From Bacteroidota bacterium (lineage in GTDB: Bacteria > Bacteroidota > Bacteroidia > Chitinophagales > Chitinophagaceae), in assembly GCA_018268085.1 (NCBI GenBank), contig JAFDXE010000009.1, forward strand, positions 1 through 64,000: a DNA stretch of 64,000 nucleotides, read 5' to 3'. The number at the start of each line of letters is the position of its first letter. Position 1 is the first letter of the stretch. Of the stretch, positions 1 through 10,100 are shown piece by piece. The position numbers and the translations under genes were made by a program. The notes beneath the pieces are model-generated. The model saw nothing but the letters and a program-made list of their open reading frames with translations. It was not told the DNA's origin and searched no databases.

Positions 1-660
1 CAAACGTTGCACTGATGCTGTGTGGAGCAGTTACATTGCTGAAGGTATATGTAGTTAATGCACCTTGTGATACACCATCTACGATCACATCAGCCACGCT
101 GTAACATGCATCCGGAGTAATCGTGTACGTTGCGTTGCTGCCACAATTTACAGAACCAGTTGACGGAGAAATTGATCCGTTGGAACCGGCAGTTACCGTA
201 ATGGTATGTGTGTTTATTGTAAACGTTGCGCTGATGCTGTGAATAGCCTGAACATTATTGAAAGTATAAGTAGTTAATGCACCTTGTGATACACCATCTA
301 CTACTACATCTGCAATGCTGTAACATGCATCCGGTGTAATGGTATAAGTAGCATTATCGCCACAGTTTACAGCGCCGCTTGCAGGTGAAATTGATCCGCC
401 TGTTCCGGCTGAAACGCTGATGTTATAGGTATTGAGTACAAAGCTTGCAGCAATTGTATGCGCTCCCGAAGTAGTATTGGTGAATGTATAAGAAGTAGTT
501 GCACCCTGAGATATACCATCCACTACAACATCCGCAACGCTATAACATGCATCCGGAGTGATGGTATAGGTTTGGTTGGTACCGCAATTAATAGTGGTTA
601 AACCCGCTGGTGAAATAGAACCATTGGCTCCTGCAGTTGCTGTGATATCTGCTGTACCAA
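1..660 (-). repeat. Tandem ~70-residue Cys-paired repeats (divergent InlB B-repeat-like)
   Basis: Three successive units of roughly 210 bp are visible and a further one may continue past the edge. Each reads approximately xAGxxGSISP, then NCG, YTITPDACYS(I/V)ADVxVDG, (V/I)SQGA, TYTFxNV and ISATF. Two cysteines per unit are spaced about ten residues apart. The same module occurs four times in the adjacent giant protein at 8570-9450. Resemblance to the divergent InlB B-repeat family is from recognition of the pattern, not from a search. Confidence 0.75.
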
Positions 661-3600
661 TGGTAACAGTCACAGTACTTGACGAAGAACAACCATTCAC
701 TGTTGAAGTTGCGGTATAAGTAGTGGTTGATGTTGGAGAAGCGTACACCGTTGGCGTTGCAGCTCCTGAATATACCGGTATACCTGTATTGTCTGAATAC
801 AGTCCGTTACCGGTACCGTTTGGCGTCCATACAATAGGGCCTTGTGTACTTTTCAAACCAGAAAGTACCACATTGTCGATTGCCCAGTAGTATCCGTAAG
901 GAGCGCTGTACCTGAAACGCACCTGTACGGTTGCATTTCCAACATAGCTGTTCAAATTAACGGTTGCCTGTACAAAGCCGCTGGCGCTTCCCTGTGTTGA
1001 TGTATATGTTTGTACCGGCGTCCATGCACCACCTCCATTAGTAGATACTTCAACAATCGCCTGATCCGGAGAAGCATTGTAGCGGAAATAATGGTAGAAC
1101 GTTAATGAAAGTGTAGAATAATCTACGGTACTAACGGTTGGTGATGTGAGCGTAGTGCTGGTTGTACCACTACTACCCTGGGCATCACTGTTACTCATAT
1201 AGAACTGACTTGCATCATTGCTATTAAAGGTAGTTGTTGAATACACGTATCCGTTTGCCCTTAATGTCCATGCAGCAGAAGCAGGTGTTCCTCCTGTTGA
1301 AGCATTAGCCGTTGTCCAGTCATTCGCCCCATTGAAATTCTGATTAATGAGCGAAGTGTTTACCGGAGTATTGCCACCAGAAGCCGTAAGTTGTTGTATT
1401 GCTCCTATGCAAATATTTGCAGATGCCGGAGTAATAGATAATGCCGTTGGCGTTGGATTAATTACAACACTGGTAGTTGCCGGAGCAGATGTACATCCGT
1501 TTAATGTAGCAGTAAACGTATATGTACCAGTTGCTGCAGTGGTTACATTGGTTATTGACGGGCTTTGGCTTGACGAAGAGAAACTATTTGGACCTGTCCA
1601 GGAATAGCTGGTTCCAATATCTGTAGATCCGGTAAGATTTAAAGTGTTACCTGAGCAAACAGGAGTATTACTGGAAGCCGATGCTGTTGGTATCGGGTTG
1701 ATGGTGATTGTCACCATTGTTGAATTATCAGTTGCAATTCCTGAAGTACAGGTTACTCTTAACCAAAAATAGGTAGTAACAGATACCGCACCCGTTGTAA
1801 GGGTTGCAGGATTGGTTTGTCCGCTTACAGCAGTACCGGCATTTGGATAATCTGAAATATTTGTTGAAGAATACCATTGGTATCCGCTACCAATACCCGT
1901 TGAGTATCCGGAAGCAGTTATAGCCGGCGTTCCGGAACCACAGAAGCTGGTACTTCCGGATGCCGTACCACCTACAGCATCAGTACAGCTTGGCGGTGAA
2001 AATTCATCCGCACCAAGATCCGGTGTAGTGGCGTTCCTTGTATCATTATCATAATCATTTGTAATGGCTGCGATATTTGTTCCAAGATTATCAAAAGAAA
2101 TATTAGAAGCAGGCACCAGGTGAAGATCACTTGATGAAGTAAACACAGGTGCTATATTTACTGAATTGCTATTTCCGCCAAAACCCGTTACAATTCCTGC
2201 AAGGTTTGTTCTGTCGGAAGTTAAATAACCAAGTACAGCTTGTGTTCCACTCACATAATAATCATTATAGTTGATCGTGCTGAACGCAGTATTTGCTGCT
2301 GCTGAATAAATACTATAAGCTTTCGAAGATGAACCTGTACCTGTATTATTGAGACTGTTTACAAATATATTGTTGCGGATATCAAGTGCACTGGCTCCAC
2401 TTCCTACATACAATGCTGTTGTTAAACATGCCGTTGTAGATGAATAAGTACCAGTCATATTTACACTGTTGTAATAAAGATTGATACCTCCCGCAGTTGT
2501 TGTAATAGTAGAACTTGCGCCAATCATTCCAATAGCAATACCCATTGATGAAGCATTTGAGAATGATGACCAGTTTGTACCGTTAATACCAGAGATGAAA
2601 TTGTTTGCAATCGTTAATGCACTTGAAGCTGTTCCTGTTCCAACCGTGATACCTCTTCCTCCATAACCACCTGTATTGGTAGCTAAGGCTTTGGTAATGT
2701 TATTGCGTGTTACGGATGAAGACACAAAACCCGTTTCCAGTGAAATTGCCACAGGAACAGTTGATGCCGCATTCTCAACACTAACTGTATTTTGTGTAAT
2801 AGATGAATTTAAGCTGTTGCCTGCCTGGATTCCAATATTTGCAATTGTAGTAGTTGTGCTGCTGATGGTATTACCTGCAATTAGCAGATTGTTGTTTCCT
2901 CCTGTTGAAGAAGATGAAGTACCATTTGCATAAATACCCACGTTGGCAACAGTAATGTTATTGTTTTGAATGGTAAGATCGTCATTATCAGCACCACTTG
3001 TTCCAGGTGTACTTCCACCTGCAGCGATACCATAACCGATTCCCGTACTTAATGCAGTACTGATGTTACAATTCTTAACCGTATTGCTTACGGCTCCTGC
3101 ACCTGTTCCAAGACTGATTATAGAAATAGCCGTTGGCGTTGTAGCGCCTGTGTTGGTAATGGTAAGACTCCTGTCTGTGCCCGTACCACCAATAGAACCA
3201 TCTATTGTAACCCTGTCTGCTCCATTTAATTTAATCAAAGCTGCAGATGCCGCAGTTCCGGATATTGTTCTTGTTGTACCGGTAGGGTAAATCTTTACAG
3301 TATAAGGAGAAGTAAATGCGTTTAATCCATTCAAACCAGTTTCACTGGTAAGGTTACCCGCAATTTCAAGATTCACATTACCATTTACAATGGCATTGTT
3401 TAATGATTCAAAAGCACCACCGGCTAATGTAAGTGATGTGTAATCACAACCAGATGAACAAACCGTTTTCGTACCACTGATTAATGTTCCAAACTGGCCA
3501 ACGGTAATATATTTAATAGAAGTAACTGATGATGATGTTAACACATTTGAAACCGGTGCCGGTGAAACAGCAGCATAGGTTCCTGCTAATGTAGCAGATT

Positions 3601-6600
3601 GCGCCATACGTGCCTGTGTTCCGTAAGTTGCATCAGTTAATTTAATAACAGTACTTGTAAAATTAGCGCCGCCTGATATTACATCACCCAGCCAGTATCT
3701 GTCATTATTAAGACTAACCAGCGTTACCAGGTCCGGACTGCCACCTGTTGCTCCGTCAAATGATTCGAACTGAACCACTGAAGTGCCGGCTCCGGTTGTT
3801 GGTAGAACCTGTATTAAATTATATGTTGTAGATCCGAGCGGGAAATTATACGTTGAAGCCCCGGCCAGGCTTGCTGCTATTGTTCTTGCCAGCGCACCTC
3901 TAACATAGGTTGATGCAGAACCTCCGGTTATTGCAGTAGTTGCCGAATTGCTCAAAGTAAGCAGGTTGCTGCTGCTGGTAACGAGGATACCTGCCGTTAG
4001 TGTAAGGCTACCTGTTGTTCTTGCAAAAGGCAGTGTTACTGTGTTATTTGGTGAGGCATTGGTATTATTGATTACAAAAGTTACCGGCCCGTTTGTTCCG
4101 GGGAAACTGATGGCATCCGCTGTTTGCGCATTGTTGGTGCTGTTATAGATCAACGAACTTGCCGTTGCGTTGTACACTATTGAACCGGATCCTGTAGTTG
4201 TTCCATTGGTAACCGTATAGGAAGCTCCGTTATTGATATCAAGTGTACCGGTAAGATTAATGCCGTTTACGTTATTCAACCTGAAGTTAACCAAACCTGT
4301 AACGGCTGAGGTTAACGTAACATTTTGTAAAGATGCTCCATTGAATTCTATGGTGCTGGCTGCCGAACTTGTACTATTGATTGTACCACCAGACTGGTTA
4401 AATGTTCCCGCTACTTTAAGCGTACCAGCGGCAGCGGAAGTTCCGACTGTGAATGTACCGGCAGTTTGACTGAAATTACCGGCAACATTAACTACGATGG
4501 CGGTTCCGCTTGTATTGGAAAGGATGCAAGTACCGGTTGAATTCAGGTTCAGATCTCCTGAAATCGTTGTAGTATTTCCAGTGGCTGCATTACCGAAGTT
4601 TACGGCAGCCGTATTAGATATGGTTACACTACCGGTTATGTTAAGTGTACCTGCTCCGTTTGCGAAATTACAGGTTGAACCATTTTGTACATTTACATTA
4701 CCGCCAACGGTTAACGATGCCGCACCATTCATCAGGTCTACCGCGGTAACGTTTACTGAATTTGTAATATTGATATTTCCATTTACAACCAATGTACCGG
4801 TAGTAAGTAACCTGAATCTTCCCGAACCGGTTCCGGTTTGTTGAACATTGAGGTTACCCTGGATAACGCCCGTAGTTGTTGATGTCCAAAAACTCTGGGT
4901 TCCAGCTAATGAAGAAGAATTATACGTGAAATTACCGAAGGTTTGGGCAGTATTTGTAAATGTTCCAGTTGATGGGACCGAAATATTCAGGTTGGAAGTA
5001 GCTGCCCATGTTGCCAGTGGAATAACTGTTTGTATGGTGGTAAGGTTCATGTTAGAACCTGCATTCATCAACAACGAAGTGGCGGAAACGCCAGTAAGTG
5101 TAACAGCATTTGTTGTTGTTGAAAGGTTTATTGTTCCTGTAACGGTAGCTACGCAATTCGTGAGGTTCAGGGTAATAGTAGGGCCAGAGCCGGAGTAAGT
5201 AAGTGTACCGGCAATATTCGCAGTTTGCGATCCTGTTCCAAAAGCAATTCCAATTGTGTTGGTACCACTGAAATTGAGGGTAGATCCTGATGGAATGTCA
5301 AGGTCAGTTCCTGCTGCACCAGCCATTGTTAATGTAGCGGCTGCTGCAGAAGTAACCGTAACATTTGCACTGTTTAATAATTTGAATTGAGAAACTGTTT
5401 GAGTAGTTAATGTAGTAATGGTTGGATTTGGCGTAAGGCTTCCGTCAACCGTTAAGATATCAGAAACATCAGGTACGGAACGGGCAGGCGTCCAGTTTGC
5501 TGGCGTTCCAAATGATGCTGAACCTGTTTGATTCCATACATAGGTTTGAGGACCGCCAGTTGCCTGTGAACCTGTAAGTGCAGCACTCGATCCGCCTTCA
5601 CTGATGGCAATTACTTTCCAGGTATAGGTTGTACTGGGTGTAAGTCCGGTAACCGCAAGTGTATTCGTTCCAACTGTGGTAGTATTTACAAAGTTGTATG
5701 TTGTACCTCCATCGGTAGAATTATATATAGCATATTTCAAAACGCCTGTTGTAGGAGCAGAAGCGGTCCAGTTTACCGTCATTGCAGATGCCGATACCGC
5801 GGTAAAATTAAGAGCCGTTGGTGCTGCCAGCGTAGTAGTCAGTGTATTTCCTGTATTACCGGGAGGAATGAATGTGTACACCCGGCGTGATCCATTGGCT
5901 GCTGAATTCAGGTTTGTGATGGCTCCCGATCCTGCAGTATAAGTATTCGTATTAAAAGTAGCTGCATAAGAAATTCCGTTTGAACTTGACGTTACAGATG
6001 CAGTTGTATTAACCGCTGTTCCTACAGAAAACCCGATACCAACGGTTGAAGTGGATGCACTTGTTCCGGAGTTACGGGACATAGCGCCATAAACGTATTC
6101 CACAATACCCGACTCATAGAACCTGGCCTGGTATGTACCGTCATTTGATCCCGGGGTGGCAACGTACAACAACGACATATTGTTGAATTCAATTACAAGA
6201 CACCTGTTGGGTGCTGTACCTACAACTTTGTAATGAACTTTTCCGCCTGCACCGGTTCTTAAATCTGCTGCAAAAGGAGAAAGCCTTGGTGTGGTTGTAG
6301 AACCAGAAGATATAGCATATAAAGTGGTAGATGGCGCTGTGCTTCCCAGCGTTATAATACCATTGGATGTTGCCGAAAACTGCGTCCACCGCAATCCGTA
6401 AAAATAAAAATCAAAGCCGATGGAAACCGGCGATGTACCAATATTATCATCCAGGTCGGCAGCAACAATTGTAGTTGTTCCTGTCGTCATGTCAACCGTG
6501 TTACTGTTCCGGTCAACTGCGAGTGAACCGGTTGTTACAGTTGAAAAAGTGTAATTCGCAGTACTTTGTGCATGCGCACCCATTCCTGCCATAAGCAGCA

Positions 6601-6730
6601 ATGCAAACAACCAGCGCATGAACATCGCCGGTTTTCTTTTCTGTTTATTACTGTTGTTACTGAACGAATTTGGCCGGATGCTGTTAACAGCTTTTTCGTC
6701 TACGGATGGACGTTGGCAATAGCAATACAT
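1..6730 (-). CDS. Giant secreted adhesin-like protein (partial, C-terminus beyond window)
   Basis: An uninterrupted minus-strand frame runs from an ATG at 6730 to the window edge, about 2,240 codons, so the stop lies outside. The N-terminus has a polar stretch, then a hydrophobic signal segment (MFMRWLFALLLMAG) ending in AHAQ; a shorter start at 6625 or 6619 would begin just before that segment. After the signal come a lectin-like beta region, one fibronectin-III-like domain (PTALNFTAVSASAMTVNW), long Thr/Ser/Asn/Gly-rich beta-solenoid sequence, a right-handed beta-helix region with repeated NN/IxxN patterns, PKD/Ig-like modules, and Cys-paired repeats at the window edge. It is probably an exported surface protein; a type IX sorting domain would be expected at the unseen C-terminus, as in its neighbour. 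Ligand unknown. Frame continuity was checked at both ends and in several places between. Confidence 0.85.
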   Translation of the reverse strand, partial: MYCYCQRPSVDEKAVNSIRPNSFSNNSNKQKRKPAMFMRWLFALLLMAGMGAHAQSTANYTFSTVTTGSLAVDRNSNTVDMTTGTTTIVAADLDDNIGTSPVSIGFDFYFYGLRWTQFSATSNGIITLGSTAPSTTLYAISSGSTTTPRLSPFAADLRTGAGGKVHYKVVGTAPNRCLVIEFNNMSLLYVATPGSNDGTYQARFYESGIVEYVYGAMSRNSGTSASTSTVGIGFSVGTAVNTTASVTSSSNGISYAATFNTNTYTAGSGAITNLNSAANGSRRVYTFIPPGNTGNTLTTTLAAPTALNFTAVSASAMTVNWTASAPTTGVLKYAIYNSTDGGTTYNFVNTTTVGTNTLAVTGLTPSTTYTWKVIAISEGGSSAALTGSQATGGPQTYVWNQTGSASFGTPANWTPARSVPDVSDILTVDGSLTPNPTITTLTTQTVSQFKLLNSANVTVTSAAAATLTMAGAAGTDLDIPSGSTLNFSGTNTIGIAFGTGSQTANIAGTLTYSGSGPTITLNLTNCVATVTGTINLSTTTNAVTLTGVSATSLLMNAGSNMNLTTIQTVIPLATWAATSNLNISVPSTGTFTNTAQTFGNFTYNSSSLAGTQSFWTSTTTGVIQGNLNVQQTGTGSGRFRLLTTGTLVVNGNINITNSVNVTAVDLMNGAASLTVGGNVNVQNGSTCNFANGAGTLNITGSVTISNTAAVNFGNAATGNTTTISGDLNLNSTGTCILSNTSGTAIVVNVAGNFSQTAGTFTVGTSAAAGTLKVAGTFNQSGGTINSTSSAASTIEFNGASLQNVTLTSAVTGLVNFRLNNVNGINLTGTLDINNGASYTVTNGTTTGSGSIVYNATASSLIYNSTNNAQTADAISFPGTNGPVTFVINNTNASPNNTVTLPFARTTGSLTLTAGILVTSSSNLLTLSNSATTAITGGSASTYVRGALARTIAASLAGASTYNFPLGSTTYNLIQVLPTTGAGTSVVQFESFDGATGGSPDLVTLVSLNNDRYWLGDVISGGANFTSTVIKLTDATYGTQARMAQSATLAGTYAAVSPAPVSNVLTSSSVTSIKYITVGQFGTLISGTKTVCSSGCDYTSLTLAGGAFESLNNAIVNGNVNLEIAGNLTSETGLNGLNAFTSPYTVKIYPTGTTRTISGTAASAALIKLNGADRVTIDGSIGGTGTDRSLTITNTGATTPTAISIISLGTGAGAVSNTVKNCNISTALSTGIGYGIAAGGSTPGTSGADNDDLTIQNNNITVANVGIYANGTSSSSTGGNNNLLIAGNTISSTTTTIANIGIQAGNSLNSSITQNTVSVENAASTVPVAISLETGFVSSSVTRNNITKALATNTGGYGGRGITVGTGTASSALTIANNFISGINGTNWSSFSNASSMGIAIGMIGASSTITTTAGGINLYYNSVNMTGTYSSTTACLTTALYVGSGASALDIRNNIFVNSLNNTGTGSSSKAYSIYSAAANTAFSTINYNDYYVSGTQAVLGYLTSDRTNLAGIVTGFGGNSNSVNIAPVFTSSSDLHLVPASNISFDNLGTNIAAITNDYDNDTRNATTPDLGADEFSPPSCTDAVGGTASGSTSFCGSGTPAITASGYSTGIGSGYQWYSSTNISDYPNAGTAVSGQTNPATLTTGAVSVTTYFWLRVTCTSGIATDNSTMVTITINPIPTASASSNTPVCSGNTLNLTGSTDIGTSYSWTGPNSFSSSSQSPSITNVTTAATGTYTFTATLNGCTSAPATTSVVINPTPTALSITPASANICIGAIQQLTASGGNTPVNTSLINQNFNGANDWTTANASTGGTPASAAWTLRANGYVYSTTTFNSNDASQFYMSNSDAQGSSGTTSTTLTSPTVSTVDYSTLSLTFYHYFRYNASPDQAIVEVSTNGGGAWTPVQTYTSTQGSASGFVQATVNLNSYVGNATVQVRFRYSAPYGYYWAIDNVVLSGLKSTQGPIVWTPNGTGNGLYSDNTGIPVYSGAATPTVYASPTSTTTYTATSTVNGCSSSSTVTVTIGTADITATAGANGSISPAGLTTINCGTNQTYTITPDACYSVADVVVDGISQGATTSYTFTNTTSGAHTIAASFVLNTYNISVSAGTGGSISPASGAVNCGDNATYTITPDACYSIADVVVDGVSQGALTTYTFNNVQAIHSISATFTINTHTITVTAGSNGSISPSTGSVNCGSNATYTITPDACYSVADVIVDGVSQGALTTYTFSNVTAPHSISATF

Positions 6731-7154
6731 AAGCGATGTCAGTTTATAAAATTTCAATAAATAAAAAATTCCCTTGGCAACACTTGAGTTTTAAGTGAAA
6801 CCTGGTAATTACTTTCTGTGACTGTTATAAGGAATTTGTTTGAGAAGGAGACTGGATACGGAGGCAATATAGACCGGATTATCGATATAACAATTTTTTC
6901 GGGTAATTTTTTTTATATGGTCATTAAAAGGGAGGTTTTCTAAAATATTTCAAATTATCAGGCGCTAAAATAAATATTTTAAAACAGGTACGTTTGGCGA
7001 AGGGGGCATGTTTAATTAATAATATCATTGGCACTTTCATCATTAAACAATTGCCGTTCTGCCGTATCGCCGGAACTAAAATATAAAAAGAGCCCAACTT
7101 TCGTTGAGCTCTTTCTTTGAGGGTTACATCTGTCGCGATGTTATTGCCTGCTTA
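6731..7154. other. Intergenic region between the two giant adhesin genes
   Basis: This AT-rich spacer of about 420 bp must hold the promoter of the upstream giant gene and the terminator of the downstream one. I see the terminator at 7081-7114, but no convincing gene, repeat or RNA in the rest. Confidence 0.5.
7081..7114 (-). terminator. Intrinsic terminator of the second adhesin gene
   Basis: Read on the minus strand, AAAGAGC.CAAC pairs with GTTG.GCTCTTT (one mismatch, 4-nt loop) and runs into a short T-rich tract. It lies 40 bp past the stop codon at 7155. Confidence 0.8.
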
Positions 7155-10100
7155 TTAAAATTTGATCAGTTTGGTAGTTTTTACACTAGCGCCCTGCCTC
7201 ACTTCCACCATATACGATCCCGGTTTTAAATCGGAGCCGATGGTAGTTATTTGATAAGCCATAACAGTAAATTGTTTCAATGATCTTCCCTGCATGTCCA
7301 TGATCCTTACATTGATTTTTTCTGCAGCAACAGATTTTACCTGCAGCCTGAAATCATTCACTGTTGGATTTGGATAAACAGCTACCTCCATCATTTCCGT
7401 TGCTGTTGTTGCTGGTGCCATTCCTTTTGCAAATGGTGGTGGCGGTGGTGGTGGACCGTCTTCACATGCCGCCAGTTTAACAGATGCTGATCTTGGCTGG
7501 CTGCTTCCGCAATTGCTGAGCGCTGTAGCCGTAACGGTTCCGTTTACTGCAGTGCCCGGATAGGATACTGCAATACTGGTTGTTCCCTGTCCACTGATCA
7601 GTGTTCCTTCAACAGGGTAAGTCCACTGAACAGACGTTGCATTGGCCGGCATGGATGAAAGCGTATAGGTAAAGATCCTGTCCGGGCAACCTTGTGCTTC
7701 AATCACGTCGATCGCTGAAGGCGTAGATGGATTGAGTTTGGTTACGGTTAGGGTTCTTACACCGCTGGTGCCGCATCCGTTGGTAGCCACCACGGATATT
7801 GTTCCGCCGGTATAACCGGAAGGATAGGTAAAGCTGATGGATGCAGTGCCCTGGCCGGTTACGTTTAATGCAGTTCCGGGGATTGTCCAGTTATACGTAT
7901 TACCTGCAACAGCCGGAACTGAATAAGTAGCTGATGTTCCGCCCGGTGCTATATAAGCACATACATTCGTTGGGCCTGAGATGATGCCCGGGGAAGTAGG
8001 CGCTATTTTGTTGATAAGGATGCTCCTGGCATTGCTGGTTCCGCAACCATTTACCGCCTGAACTGTAATGGAACTGCTGGTAAACGAATTGGTGAAACTA
8101 ACGGTGATGATGGTATCGTTTATGCCTGGTCCGTTAGGATGCGTAATGCTGGTTGTTCCCGCCTGTGCTGTCCATGCATACGATGATGCACCGGCAACAG
8201 GTGAAATGGTATAAGTGTATGTACCGGGTGTACCAATGATCGGGCAAACGTTGTTGTTACCGGTAATTGGTGCCGGTGTATTTGGCGACTGCGCTACTAA
8301 ATAATAGATCGTTTGCGGGCTGTTTCCGCAAGAAGACAGCGCCGTTACCCTGATCTGTTTGTTAGCCTGCGCTGCAAAACCATTCAGGAAGTTAACCGTG
8401 ATGCTGTTTGAAGTACTGGAAACAAGCGTAACATTCGGCGGAAGGATATAGCTGTAACCGGTAGCATTTACACTATTAAAGGTATACACCACCGGATCTC
8501 CTGTTCCGATATACTGGCAAATATTTACCGGGCCTGTAACCACCGGAGCAACCAATGGCAGATTGATGGCAAATGTTGCACTGATGGTATGATCGTCCTG
8601 AACATCTGTAAATGTATAAGTAGTAACTGCACCAACCGATACGCCATCTACCAACACATCTGCTACATGATAACAGGTTGATGGGGTTATGGTATAGATG
8701 CTGTTAGATCCGCAACCAACACTGGATGAACCGGCTGGTGTTACCGTGCCATTGGCTCCGGATGTAGCAACGATGGTATAGTTGATGAGTGTGAAGCTGG
8801 CCGTAATCGTATGCGGCGCCTGAACATTGGTAAACTCGTATGAACTTACTGCTCCTACAGATACGCCATCTACCAGTACATCAGCAATAGTATAACACGG
8901 ATCAGCCGTAATAGTGTACAATTGGCTGCCGCCGCAATCTATCGTTCCGGTTCCCGGAGAAATATTTCCGTTGGCACCCTGGTTAACAGTAATGGTATAA
9001 GGAATTACGGCAAAACTTGCACTGATGGTATGGATATCATTTACATTATTGAAAGTGTATGTGCTCACTGCACCTACAGAAACACCGTCAACCAATACGT
9101 CGGCAATGCTGTTGCAGGCTGTTGGCGTAATATCGTAAGTGATGTCGCCACCACAGTTTACAACAGAAATGCCATCAGGTGAAATGCTACCACCGGCTCC
9201 GGCTGAAGCAGTGATATTAAATGTATTCAGTGCAAAAGTAGCACTGATGGTATGGTTGCCTGCCGAGATATTATTAAATGTATATGAGCTAACAGGACCA
9301 ACTGAAATTCCATCAACCACTACATCCTGTATCGTGTAACAGGTATTTGCGGTAATTGTGTATTCCGCATCATCGGCGCAATTAAAGGTAGTAACGCCTG
9401 TAGGTGTAATGGTTCCGTTGGCTCCAGCAGATGCAGTAACATAAGCTTCACACAATGTTTGTGCAGAGATCACATTTGAATTTGCAGACGTGCTGTTTGT
9501 GCTAAATGCCCTTACCCTGTAATAGTAAGTTACATTCGGGTTCAGGCCCGACACTACCTGTGATGTTCCGTTTACGGTAAGGTTATCGTAACCTGGTAAC
9601 AGGATCGGGTTTGATGCAGAATAGGTGTGGCCGCCCAAATGAGACACGTCATCTATATTAAATAAAGTCCATTGGGATGTAAGTGTCGGGAAACTTGTAG
9701 CCGGGTTGCTGGTTAATCCGCCACCCACATTGGCATTTCTTACCAGTGTTTTATCAAGCGTGCTGTATCCTCCTGCGCCTGTCCATGCAGTTCCCGGATC
9801 GAAACCAATGGAACCGAAGATGTCTACAAAGCTGGCTGTTGAAATTTTATACAATGCCACGGCATCATCGCCATTGTAGTTTACGGCTGCATTGGTAACG
9901 GTGGTTCCGCCATAAGCTGCGGCACTTGCATTTTTATATACGATGGTTGCGCCATTAGCAAGCGTTCCACTTAAAGCAACATCGGTACTTACTGTTGGTG
10001 AACCATTGGTAAACAATTGCAATTTGTAATCGCTCAGGTTTACGGAAGCACCGGTACCATTAAATATTTCGATGTATTTATTGTTGCTTGATCCTTCAAC

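Noticed and set aside
1347..5942. Many plus-strand open frames of 60-116 residues
   Set aside because: They are antisense shadows of the giant minus-strand adhesin, low in charged residues and without family signatures.
6189..6389. Minus-strand open frame inside the giant gene
   Set aside because: It is in a different frame from the long coding frame and has no recognised similarity.
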